DNA from: Sphingorhabdus sp. YGSMI21
GTDB taxonomy: Bacteria; Pseudomonadota; Alphaproteobacteria; Sphingomonadales; Sphingomonadaceae
DNA length: 64,000 nucleotides
Direction of reading: 5' to 3'
NCBI RefSeq assembly: GCF_002776575.1
Contig: NZ_CP022548.1
Location: forward strand, 1,565,001 to 1,629,000
Below, in pieces: positions 25,009 through 32,416 of the stretch. The notes beneath the pieces are model-generated. The model was not told the DNA's origin. It was given only the letters and a program-made list of their open reading frames with translations, and searched no databases. Position 1 is the stretch's first letter. The number at the start of each line of letters is the position of its first letter. The position numbers and the translations under genes were made by a program.

Positions 25009-25935
25009 TTACCAGAAGAAGTCGTAGATCACGTCGATGACTTCGCCGCTATAGGTATCGACCAGCAGGACATCGTCATAATAGCGGATCCAGCGGGTGC
25101 CCGCATAGGCGGTGGGCAGGCGGTAGCGCCAGGGGTCGTTGATCCAGTAGCGCGATCCGTAAAAAGATGTGCCCAGAAAGACCCCGATGTTCCAGCGGCG
25201 ATAGCTGTGCGAGCGATAGGGCGAATAATAGCGGCCGAGCCGGTAATAGCTGCGGTTGGCCTGGCGATAGCGCCGCCAGTCATAGCGTCGGTCCTGGCGC
25301 CAGTTGCGGTTCCAGTTGCGATTGCTGCGGTTGTAATTGCGGTTGTTTCTGGCCTGCCGGTTATCCCGGTAGCGACGATCGATCCGGCCGTCCCGGTCGC
25401 GGTCTACCCGCCGGTCGACGCGGCCATTATTGTTGCGGTCATAGCGCCGGTCGATCTGTCCGTCGCGATTGCGATCATAGCGCCGGTCAACCCGGCCGTC
25501 GCGGTTATTGTCCCCGCGTCGTGCCGCGCGCTGGTCCGTGGTCCGGCGATTCTGGGTCGCTGGCCGGCTGGCCGCGCGCTGGCGGTCAACCCGTCGCTCC
25601 CGCTGGGTTGCAAGATTGACGTTGCGGTCGGCAGACCGTTCGGTTCGGGTTGTTCTCTGGGATTCCCGGGCTTGCCGGCTAATCGTCGCCTCTCCGCGAT
25701 TGTTGCGTGCTTGTGGCCGTCGCTGTCCGCGGTCGCCCGTCCGGTTGGTCTGGCGGTTGCCCCGGTTGGCGCGGCGCTCGCTGCGGCCGTCGCGCTGCAG
25801 GGCGACGGCGCCGGTGAGGTCGACCTTCGCCAGTCCGGGGGCGCTGTTGAGACTGGGTGCAATCTCGGCGGCGGATGCCGCAGCAGGCGTCAACATCGTG
25901 GCCGCCATCAGGCCGGGAACGAAAAATATACGCAT
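25009..25935 (-). CDS. RcnB-like exported protein with arginine-rich Asp/Gly repeats
   Basis: A 308-residue protein with a signal peptide (cut near ASAAE, residue 24), a long Arg/Asn/Gln-rich middle, and a C-terminal RcnB-type end (RYYDDVLLVDTYSGEVIDVI, residues 284-303). Residues 142-186 hold four copies of a unit of exactly 12 residues: DNNRDGRVD, DRNRDGQID, DRNNNGRVD and DRDRDGRID, each followed by RR plus an aromatic or Val. These resemble D-x-N-x-D-G calcium loops, although the twelfth-position Glu of EF-hands is missing. RcnB proteins act in the periplasm in nickel/cobalt homeostasis in enterobacteria; most sphingomonad members are uncharacterised. A terminator follows it. Confidence 0.82.
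   Translation of the reverse strand: MRIFFVPGLMAATMLTPAAASAAEIAPSLNSAPGLAKVDLTGAVALQRDGRSERRANRGNRQTNRTGDRGQRRPQARNNRGEATISRQARESQRTTRTERSADRNVNLATQRERRVDRQRAASRPATQNRRTTDQRAARRGDNNRDGRVDRRYDRNRDGQIDRRYDRNNNGRVDRRVDRDRDGRIDRRYRDNRQARNNRNYNRSNRNWNRNWRQDRRYDWRRYRQANRSYYRLGRYYSPYRSHSYRRWNIGVFLGTSFYGSRYWINDPWRYRLPTAYAGTRWIRYYDDVLLVDTYSGEVIDVIYDFFW
25378..25512 (-). repeat. 36-bp in-gene tandem repeat coding calcium-loop-like units
   Basis: Four diverged copies with a period of 36 bp encode residues 142-186 of the RcnB-like protein. The reading phase is the same in each copy and the D/N-x-D/N-x-D/N-G spacing is kept. Confidence 0.8.
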
Positions 25936-26010
25936 GGCTTACTCCTGTTGTTGGCGACTCCATTTGCCGCATCTGTGCAACAGGTGATAGTTTATTAACC
26001 CTGTCGGACT

Positions 26011-26078
26011 CCTGAACTGACTTGTTATGTTCAGGAAAGGTGGAAGTTATCTGAACGTTGCTGTTCAGATAACTTCCA
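26011..26078. promoter_or_regulatory. Two inverted repeats sharing CTGAAC/GTTCAG upstream of the RcnB-like gene
   Basis: CCTGAAC (26011-26017) pairs with GTTCAGG (26029-26035) across 11 bp. Immediately beside it, TGGAAGTTATCTGAAC (26041-26056) pairs perfectly with 26063-26078 across a 6-base loop. Neither is followed by a U-run. They lie 76-143 bp upstream of the minus-strand start at 25935. An operator, an attenuator or a dispersed repeat are all possible. Confidence 0.6.
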
Positions 26079-26224
26079 TCCCGGACTTGGTCCGGGGTCC
26101 ATCACGGGTCCTCTAATCGATTTGTTTTTCTGATGGGTTTGCTGACGAACGAGCGGTGCGAACCAACGCTTTCCTGTTTGATGCAAGTTCAGGAGATGGC
26201 CCCCCGCCTGCGCGGGGGCACGGC

Positions 26225-27580
26225 TTAATCCTTCAGATTATCCTTCTCCAGCCATTCTTCGAGCCATTTGATCGTATATTCGCCGGACTGGAATTCCTCG
26301 TCATAGACCAGCTTCTGGTGCAGCGGGATCGTGGTCTGGACGCCTTCGATGACAAATTCGTCCAGTGCGCGGGCCAGCCGCATCATGCAGCCGTCGCGGG
26401 TGCGGCCATAGACGATCAGCTTGGCGATCATGCTGTCATAATAAGGCGGAATCGAATAGCCGGCATAGAGACCGCTATCGACCCGGACGTGCATGCCGCC
26501 GGGGGCGTGATAGCTGGTAACCTTGCCGGGCGATGGGGCCCAGGTCTTGGGGTTTTCGGCGTTGATCCGGCATTCGATGGCGTGACCGCTGAACACCAGG
26601 TCTTCCTGCTTGACCGAAAGATCACGGCCGTCGGCGATGCGGATCTGCTCGCGCACCAGATCGAAGCCGGTGATCATCTCGGTCACCGGATGCTCGACCT
26701 GCAGGCGGGTGTTCATTTCGATAAAATAGAATTCGTCATTCTCGTAGAGAAATTCGATGGTGCCGGCGCCGCGATAGCCCATGCCCTTCATCGCATCGAC
26801 ACAGACCTTGCCCATGGCTTCGCGCTGCTCGGCGCTGATCACCGGCGAAGGCGCTTCCTCGAGGACCTTCTGGTGGCGGCGCTGCAGCGAACAGTCGCGT
26901 TCGCCCAGATGAATGGCATTGCCGCGGCCGTCGCCGAACACCTGGAATTCGATATGGCGCGGGTCGCCAAGATATTTTTCGATATAGACGGTCGCGTCAC
27001 CAAAGGCGGCTTTCGCCTCGGTGCCCGCCTGTTTCATCTGGGTTTCCAGTTCGGTCTCGCTGTTGACCACTTTCATGCCGCGCCCGCCGCCGCCGGAAGC
27101 GGCCTTGATGATCACCGGATAGCCGACCTGCTTGGCGACTGTCTTGGCCTCGGCAATCTCGCTGACCGCACCATCGGAACCGGGGACCAGGGGAATGCCC
27201 AGATCGCCGGCGGTTTTCTTGGCAGCGACCTTGTCGCCCATGATTTTGATATGTTCCGGCTTCGGGCCGATCCACTTGATCCCGTGCGCCTCGACGACTT
27301 CGGCGAAATGCGCGTTTTCGGACAGAAAGCCGTAGCCGGGGTGGATCGCGTCCGCGCCGCTGATCTCGGCGGCTGAAATGATCGCCGGAATCGACAGATA
27401 GCTGTCGGCGGCGGCCGGAGGTCCGATGCAGACCGCCTGGTCGGCGAGCCGCACATGCATGGCATCCGCGTCGGCGGTGCTGTGTACGGCGACGGTTTCG
27501 ATGCCCAGCTCTTTGGCCGCGCGCAAAATCCGGAGGGCAATTTCCCCGCGATTGGCTATCAGGATTTTTTCAATGGTCAT
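26225..27580 (-). CDS. accC: Acetyl-CoA carboxylase, biotin carboxylase subunit
   Basis: A 451-residue ATP-grasp enzyme starting [18 protein letters not shown], with the glycine-rich nucleotide loop GGGGRGMK (about residues 163-170), the bicarbonate/biotin region with [14 protein letters not shown] (about 285-298) and the C-terminal domain. It carboxylates biotin on AccB with ATP and bicarbonate in the first step of fatty acid synthesis. It follows accB on the minus strand after a 106-bp spacer that contains a palindromic repeat, so processing or weak termination between the two is possible. The carboxyltransferase genes accAD are not in the window. Confidence 0.97.
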   Translation of the reverse strand: MTIEKILIANRGEIALRILRAAKELGIETVAVHSTADADAMHVRLADQAVCIGPPAAADSYLSIPAIISAAEISGADAIHPGYGFLSENAHFAEVVEAHGIKWIGPKPEHIKIMGDKVAAKKTAGDLGIPLVPGSDGAVSEIAEAKTVAKQVGYPVIIKAASGGGGRGMKVVNSETELETQMKQAGTEAKAAFGDATVYIEKYLGDPRHIEFQVFGDGRGNAIHLGERDCSLQRRHQKVLEEAPSPVISAEQREAMGKVCVDAMKGMGYRGAGTIEFLYENDEFYFIEMNTRLQVEHPVTEMITGFDLVREQIRIADGRDLSVKQEDLVFSGHAIECRINAENPKTWAPSPGKVTSYHAPGGMHVRVDSGLYAGYSIPPYYDSMIAKLIVYGRTRDGCMMRLARALDEFVIEGVQTTIPLHQKLVYDEEFQSGEYTIKWLEEWLEKDNLKD

Positions 27581-27597
27581 ATTACGACGCCCCCGTG

Positions 27598-27668
27598 CCG
27601 TTCGCGTCGAGCGCAGTCGAGACGCATGTGTTTGGAAGCCGGTCTCTCGACTTCGCTCGAGACGTACG
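27598..27668. repeat. Palindromic repeat between accB and accC
   Basis: Arms around GTCGAGCGCAGTCGAGA and TCTCGACTTCGCTCGAGA form a long imperfect hairpin in the short spacer of the accB-accC operon. This is a second dispersed family, different in core from the CTGAGCTTGTCGAA family. Confidence 0.75.
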
Positions 27669-27686
27669 GAGTGACTTAGACATCAT

Positions 27687-28163
27687 CTATGCGATCACGA
27701 CGAGAGGCTGGTCAAATTCAATCGGCTGGCCATTTTCGACCAGGATGGACTTGACCGTGCCGGCGGTGTCGGAGGTGATCGGATTCATCACCTTCATCGC
27801 CTCGACGATCAGCAGCGTGTCGCCCACGGCAACCTTGTCTCCGACGGAGATGAAATTGGCTGCGCCCGGTTCGGGGGCGAGATAGGCGGTGCCGACCATC
27901 GGCGATTTCTGGGCGCCGGCGTGATCGTCTGCCGGAGCGGCTTCGGCTGCCGGGGCTGCAGCAGCAGGGGCAGGAGCCGCTGGAGCGGGCATAGAGACCG
28001 GCGCGGAAACAATTGTCCCGCCGCCGCGAGCGACCTTGATCTTGCGGTCACCGTCCTCGACTTCAATCTCGCTCAGGCCGGCCTTCTCGAGAATCGCGGC
28101 CAGATCGCGAACCAGTTTGATGTCGACATTCATGCCTTCACCCGTTTCTTTCTTTGCAGACAT
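27687..28163 (-). CDS. accB: Acetyl-CoA carboxylase biotin carboxyl carrier protein
   Basis: A 158-residue protein with an N-terminal helical region, an Ala/Pro-rich flexible linker (about residues 50-85) and a C-terminal biotinyl domain; the biotinylated Lys is residue 124 in EAMKVMNP. It shuttles carboxybiotin between AccC and the carboxyltransferase. AAGGA lies 6 bases before the ATG at 28163, supporting that start over the internal ATG at 28133. It is 21 bp downstream of aroQ and upstream of accC, the usual alphaproteobacterial order. Confidence 0.96.
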   Translation of the reverse strand: MSAKKETGEGMNVDIKLVRDLAAILEKAGLSEIEVEDGDRKIKVARGGGTIVSAPVSMPAPAAPAPAAAAPAAEAAPADDHAGAQKSPMVGTAYLAPEPGAANFISVGDKVAVGDTLLIVEAMKVMNPITSDTAGTVKSILVENGQPIEFDQPLVVIA

Positions 28164-28184
28164 ATTTCGTCCTTATAAATGTCG

Positions 28185-28622
28185 TTAAAATTTGCTGGCA
28201 GCTTCCAGCGCCAGTTGATAGCCGAAAGCACCAAAGCCGCAAATGGTCCCTTTTGCAACCGGTGCAATGAAACTCTTGTGGCGATATTCCTCGCGCGCAG
28301 CGGGGTTTGAAATATGCACTTCGATGACCGGCGTGTTGATCGCCTTGATCGCGTCGAACAGGGCGAGCGATGTATGGGTCAGGGCGCCGGCATTGAGAAT
28401 TACCGCTTGCGCCTCTTCTGCCGACGCTTCGTGCAACCAGTCGACCAGATGCCCCTCATGGTTGCTCTGGCGAATATCGACATCGAAACCGAGCGTCTGC
28501 GCATGGTCCTCGATCTGGCCGGCAATCTCGTCGAGCGTCTCCGAACCGTAGATTTCCGGTTCGCGCATGCCGAGCAGGTTGAGATTGGGCCCGTTCAATA
28601 CATAGATGGTCTTGGCCGCCAA
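28185..28622 (-). CDS. aroQ: 3-dehydroquinate dehydratase, type II
   Basis: A 145-residue type II dehydroquinase: the active-site loop [13 protein letters not shown](MRE) near the start, [22 protein letters not shown], and the [18 protein letters not shown] segment with the catalytic His. It makes 3-dehydroshikimate in the shikimate pathway as a dodecamer. A GTG at 28640 is in frame, but GGAAGGA lies 8 bases before the TTG at 28622, so the TTG is the likelier start. It heads the aroQ-accB-accC operon. Confidence 0.95.
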   Translation of the reverse strand: MAAKTIYVLNGPNLNLLGMREPEIYGSETLDEIAGQIEDHAQTLGFDVDIRQSNHEGHLVDWLHEASAEEAQAVILNAGALTHTSLALFDAIKAINTPVIEVHISNPAAREEYRHKSFIAPVAKGTICGFGAFGYQLALEAASKF

Positions 28623-28706
28623 GATATTGGTCCTTCCCACAGGCTTTTGGTTGCGACTGGAGCGCCCTCTTTATATGGCTCGTTTTTGAAAAGCGAGATC
28701 AAAGAC

Positions 28707-29702
28707 ATGAAAGTTACCGAAATGGCTGAAATCCAGATCCGATTGAACGGCGATACCCACAAGATTGCAGCCGGCGGCTCGATCGCCGATCTGGTGCGTT
28801 CGCTCGATCTCGATCCGGCCAAGGTGGCGGTCGAACGCAATCGCGAGATCGTCACCCGGTCGACACTGGAAGATGTCACGGTCGAACAGGGCGACGAGCT
28901 GGAGATTGTCCATTTCGTCGGTGGCGGCTCCGGTGACGACAGCTGGACTGTCGCTGGCCGCACCTTCAACTCGCGGCTGATTGTCGGTACCGGCAAATAT
29001 AAGGACTTTGCCGAAAATGCCGCGGCGGTAGAAGCATCCGGCGCGGAGATTGTCACCGTGGCGGTGCGCCGGGTCAATGTCATGGACCGGAACCAGCCGG
29101 TGCTGATGGATTTTATCGATCCGAAGAAGACCACCTATCTTCCCAACACCGCCGGCTGTTTCAATGCCGACGAGGCGATCCGCACCTTGCGGCTGGCGCG
29201 CGAGGCGGGCGGCTGGGATCTGGTCAAGCTGGAAGTGCTCGGCGAGGCCAAGACATTATATCCCAATATGCGCGAAACGCTCGAGGCGACCGAGGTGCTG
29301 GCCAGGGAAGGCTTCAAGCCGATGGTCTATTGTGTCGATGATCCGATTGCCGCGAAGCAGCTGGAAGATGCCGGCGCCGTGGCGATCATGCCGCTGGGCG
29401 CGCCGATCGGGTCGGGTCTGGGTATCCAGAACCGGGTGACGATCCGGCTGATCGTCGAGGGCGCGAACGTGCCGGTGCTGGTCGACGCCGGTGTCGGTAC
29501 CGCGAGCGATGCAGCGGTGGCGATGGAACTGGGCTGCGACGGCGTGCTGATGAATACGGCCATTGCCGAGGCGAAGGAGCCGGTGCGGATGGCCCGCGCG
29601 ATGAAGCTTGCCGTCGAGGCCGGGCGCGAGGCCTATTTGTCCGGACGCATGGGCCGCCGCATGTATGCCGACCCGTCGAGTCCGCTCTCCGGGCTGATTT
29701 AG
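28707..29702 (+). CDS. thiG: Fused sulfur carrier ThiS / thiazole synthase ThiG
   Basis: A 331-residue fusion. Residues about 1-75 are ThiS-like, ending in the diglycine-type HFVGGG; a short SGDDSW linker leads into ThiG with [10 protein letters not shown], the Schiff-base Lys in DLVKLEVLG, the DAGVGTASD phosphate region and LMNTAIAEA. ThiG makes the thiazole phosphate of thiamine from deoxyxylulose phosphate, dehydroglycine and ThiS thiocarboxylate. Free ThiS must expose its C-terminal Gly, so the fused form must be cut or use another mechanism. The ATG at 28707 has a weak GAGA site; an ATG at 28722 is an alternative. It is divergent from aroQ. Confidence 0.93.
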   Translation: MKVTEMAEIQIRLNGDTHKIAAGGSIADLVRSLDLDPAKVAVERNREIVTRSTLEDVTVEQGDELEIVHFVGGGSGDDSWTVAGRTFNSRLIVGTGKYKDFAENAAAVEASGAEIVTVAVRRVNVMDRNQPVLMDFIDPKKTTYLPNTAGCFNADEAIRTLRLAREAGGWDLVKLEVLGEAKTLYPNMRETLEATEVLAREGFKPMVYCVDDPIAAKQLEDAGAVAIMPLGAPIGSGLGIQNRVTIRLIVEGANVPVLVDAGVGTASDAAVAMELGCDGVLMNTAIAEAKEPVRMARAMKLAVEAGREAYLSGRMGRRMYADPSSPLSGLI

Positions 29703-30027
29703 TGCCTTAATACAGCAAGATATGGTGTCATCTGTAACTAGCTGATTCGTAACAAAAGTTACATGATGTTAAATTGGTCGACCGACGATTGTCGTTGGTC
29801 GAAGCCGTCTGCCGTTCGCCGATCAAAATGGCGGTTTATCGAAGTCCGGATGCTCGCCGGGCATCGCTCCCCTATCCAAGATGGTGAGGCGGGAGCACAA
29901 CCAACGTCTCTCCAGACAGCCATTCCCCGGCACGATGGATAAACCGCTCCCGACCTCACCCCCTAACGGGCTGCGCCGGCCCCCATTTTATCCGGCAACG
30001 CCCAGAAAATTTTTGAGGAGTGAGAGA
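29703..30027. other. Intergenic region upstream of urcA-like gene
   Basis: This 325-bp region has no supportable gene. It contains the ribosome binding site GAGGAG (30015-30020) of the next gene, and no clear terminator hairpin after thiSG. The promoter of the UrcA-family gene is expected here but no box pair is convincing. Confidence 0.5.
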
Positions 30028-30381
30028 ATGTCGAACATTAACTTTACCAAGTCCCTTTGTGCCGCTGCCGCGATTGCCGTTGCCGCAACCGGCTTTGCTG
30101 CCAGCGCCAGTGCCCAGGGCCGGATCACCCGGACCGCCACGGTCGAATATGCCGATCTGGACCTGACCAGCGAACATGGCCAATCGACCTTGCAGGGTCG
30201 TCTGAAGGGCGCCGTTCGCGAAGTCTGCGGCAGCGTCGACGCGAAGAACCTGACCGACGTGCTGGATCATGGCGCCTGCATGCAGGAGGCCAAGGCCTCG
30301 GCCCAGCGCGCCAGCGTCACCATCATGGCTGCGGCCAAATCCGGCCAGCCTGTCAAAACCGCAATGGTGATCAGCAACTAA
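30028..30381 (+). CDS. UrcA family exported protein
   Basis: A 117-residue protein with a Sec signal peptide (cut after ASAQ, about residue 30) and an UrcA-type mature region: TRTATVEYADLDLTSEHG, then LQGRLKGAVREVCGS and a C-terminal CMQEAKASA, giving two cysteines that may form a disulfide. UrcA proteins are small periplasmic or envelope proteins of unknown function frequent in sphingomonads. A GAGGAG site lies 7 bases before the ATG. A strong terminator follows, so it is monocistronic. Confidence 0.87.
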   Translation: MSNINFTKSLCAAAAIAVAATGFAASASAQGRITRTATVEYADLDLTSEHGQSTLQGRLKGAVREVCGSVDAKNLTDVLDHGACMQEAKASAQRASVTIMAAAKSGQPVKTAMVISN

Positions 30382-30447
30382 AGCAGATTCCGAGAGCCGC
30401 AAATCCCCAACAAGCGGCCGCAATTTGGCCAAAACAGCCTTCAAAAG

Positions 30448-30479
30448 CCCCGGTGTCCCTTACACCGGGGTTTCTTTTG
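30448..30479 (+). terminator. Rho-independent terminator after the UrcA-family gene
   Basis: Stem CCCCGGTGT (30448-30456) and ACACCGGGG (30462-30470) with a 5-base loop, followed by TTTCTTTT. Confidence 0.88.
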
Positions 30480-30489
30480 TGGACAAGGC

Positions 30490-30754
30490 TTCTTTACTGT
30501 AAAAGCAACTATAGACAATTATTTATATTTATTCTGTAGTATTACTATCTTTATACAGTTCTATATAAAATGATAGTCTAATAAATATCAAAGGCTTACA
30601 ATTATCCAAGTATTTCTAACGTATTAACCATCGTTGGAAACGCGATGTAAACGTTTTTCCGCTCATATGTAAATGATTGTAACACGGGGTGCAGGTAAAA
30701 ATGGCATCCTGATGGGATGATTCAGCGGGGTCGCCGCAGCGTCTGGGAGGTTCT
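30490..30754. promoter_or_regulatory. AT-rich upstream region of the SciP-like gene, with a CtrA half-site-like box
   Basis: About 30490-30620 is strikingly AT-rich compared with the window. TTAACCAT at 30624-30631 matches a CtrA-type half site; the second half is not well conserved. In Caulobacter sciP is under CtrA control, so the box is worth noting, but it is a single weak match. No gene is seen. Confidence 0.35.
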
Positions 30755-31105
30755 ATGGAAATTGATCGGCAGAGAAAACCGAAGAAAGTTATCGGTCCTT
30801 TCGGTGAAGCCCTGAGCCTCAATGATTTGCCGAAAAGCAATACCACCAGATGGGTGATCCGGCGAAAGGCAGAAGTGGTCGCGGCCGTTACCGGTGGCTT
30901 GCTCAGCCTTGAGGAAGCCTGTGATCGCTATGATCTCTCGCTCGAGGAATTTCTCTCCTGGCAGGAATCCATCGACAAGTCCGGTCTGCCCGGGCTGCGG
31001 ATCAGCTATCTTTCCAAATATCGTACAGAATACCGGGCGAGACAGGAAAAGCTCGAACAGACAGGGTCGCAATCACCTCGAGATCCGTTAGCGGATCTTC
31101 ACTAA
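30755..31105 (+). CDS. sciP: SciP-like DUF1153 cell-cycle regulator
   Basis: A 116-residue DUF1153 protein. The core, residues about 10-90, contains VIGPFGEALSLNDLP, then TTRWVIRRKAEVVAAV and LLSLEEACDRYDLSLEEF, a helix-turn-helix closely matching SciP, the small CtrA-antagonising DNA-binding protein of Caulobacter. It would repress CtrA-activated promoters during part of the cell cycle. The C-terminal 20 residues are polar and probably disordered. A receiver-EAL gene starts 16 bp downstream, so the two are probably one operon. Confidence 0.88.
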   Translation: MEIDRQRKPKKVIGPFGEALSLNDLPKSNTTRWVIRRKAEVVAAVTGGLLSLEEACDRYDLSLEEFLSWQESIDKSGLPGLRISYLSKYRTEYRARQEKLEQTGSQSPRDPLADLH

Positions 31106-31121
31106 CTGAAAGCCCTACATC

Positions 31122-32252
31122 ATGTCCAACAAGCGAGTCCTCGTCATTGACGAAGAGAGCGCGTTTACGCGTTTCTTGCAGGATGACCTCGAGCAGCGCG
31201 AAATATCCGTAGCATGTGTCTATTCTCCCGGCGACGAGAACGGAGCGACTGCCTTCGCTCCCAATGTCATCCTCGCCGATCAGAAAATGCTCTCCCAAAG
31301 CAACGCCAGCCTGTTGCACAAATTGCCTCTGGTTCTGATGACCGGAGCGGATTCGCAATGGTATAACGGCAGCGAAGCCTCGATAACGGCGGCCAATTCG
31401 CAAATTGTCGCAACGATACCGAAGCCGTTCGAGCCCAATATGCTGGCCGAGCTGATCGACCGATATGCGCAGGACAGCCAGAAGATCAATCTGGACACGG
31501 AATATATCGAGGCGCTGGTCGCGAGCAACCGGTTGCTCGACAATCTCGTCGTCGAATTCCAGTCCAAGCATGCGCTGGATGATGGCCGGATCGTCGGCTA
31601 TGAGGCGCTGTCGCGGCTGAAAACCCGGCGCGCGATCAGCCCGGCGACAATTTTCTCCGCCGCGACGGAAATGTCGCTGGAGATAGAGGCGACGATGAAT
31701 GTCGTCGACCAGGTGATCAAACTGGCCAGTTCGCTGCGCCGATCCCGGAAGACCATGCCGGTGTCTTTCAATTGCAGCGCAATATTGCTGACCCAGTCGG
31801 ATTTCGTCGACGCGCTTTTTGCCCGGTTGCAACAGTCGCCGAACATGGGCGGTTCGGTGATCATGGAAATCACCGAGGAAAACCGGGTTGCCAATATCAA
31901 GGTCGTCTCCGAAATCTGCCAGATGCTGGGCCAGTACGGGCTGAAAGTGTCGATCGACGACTATGGCACCGGCCACAGCAATCTCGACCGGATTGCCGAA
32001 ATCCCCTTTGCCGAGCTGAAGCTGGACAAGGAAATTTTCTGGGCTTTCTGTAACGACCGGGTGCCGATCACGGTTCTGGGATCGATCATCGACTTTTGCC
32101 ACATGCGCGGAGCCAAGACGGTGGTCGAGGGCATCGAGACGCCGTTCCATCTGGAAAAGGCGCGGCTGCTGGGCGCCGACCAGGGCCAGGGCTTTTACTG
32201 GGGACGCGCCGTGCCGCCGCAATATCTGGTCAAGGACTGGCAGGGATTCTGA
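31122..32252 (+). CDS. Receiver-like domain fused to EAL c-di-GMP phosphodiesterase
   Basis: A 376-residue protein. Residues 1-125 form a receiver-like domain with acidic DEE near residues 10-12, a candidate phosphoacceptor Asp at residue 53 (LADQK), Thr in LMTGAD and Lys in IPKPF. Residues about 140-370 form an EAL domain: YEALSRL, FNCSA, MEITEEN, IDDYGTGHSN, ELKLDK, VVEGIE and GQGFYWG keep the metal- and substrate-binding residues, so it should be an active phosphodiesterase that hydrolyses c-di-GMP to pGpG. It is co-directional with sciP, 16 bp downstream. Confidence 0.92.
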   Translation: MSNKRVLVIDEESAFTRFLQDDLEQREISVACVYSPGDENGATAFAPNVILADQKMLSQSNASLLHKLPLVLMTGADSQWYNGSEASITAANSQIVATIPKPFEPNMLAELIDRYAQDSQKINLDTEYIEALVASNRLLDNLVVEFQSKHALDDGRIVGYEALSRLKTRRAISPATIFSAATEMSLEIEATMNVVDQVIKLASSLRRSRKTMPVSFNCSAILLTQSDFVDALFARLQQSPNMGGSVIMEITEENRVANIKVVSEICQMLGQYGLKVSIDDYGTGHSNLDRIAEIPFAELKLDKEIFWAFCNDRVPITVLGSIIDFCHMRGAKTVVEGIETPFHLEKARLLGADQGQGFYWGRAVPPQYLVKDWQGF

Positions 32253-32416
32253 TCCCCGGGCCGCGCGACGGCAGATCGCCATGGCCAGGATCTTTCTTCA
32301 TTCCGCCGGTCTCGCGCAAGGTCGGGTGCGCATATTCCGGCAGTGGTTTACGGATTCGCATATCAGGCATATTTGAACTATGCTGACCGTCATTACAGCG
32401 GCTTGAGGGGATTCTA

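Noticed and set aside
28314..28706. N-terminal extension of the ThiS-ThiG frame across aroQ
   Set aside because: It overlaps the aroQ gene on the other strand and adds no recognisable residues; ThiS similarity starts at about residue 6 of the 28707 start.
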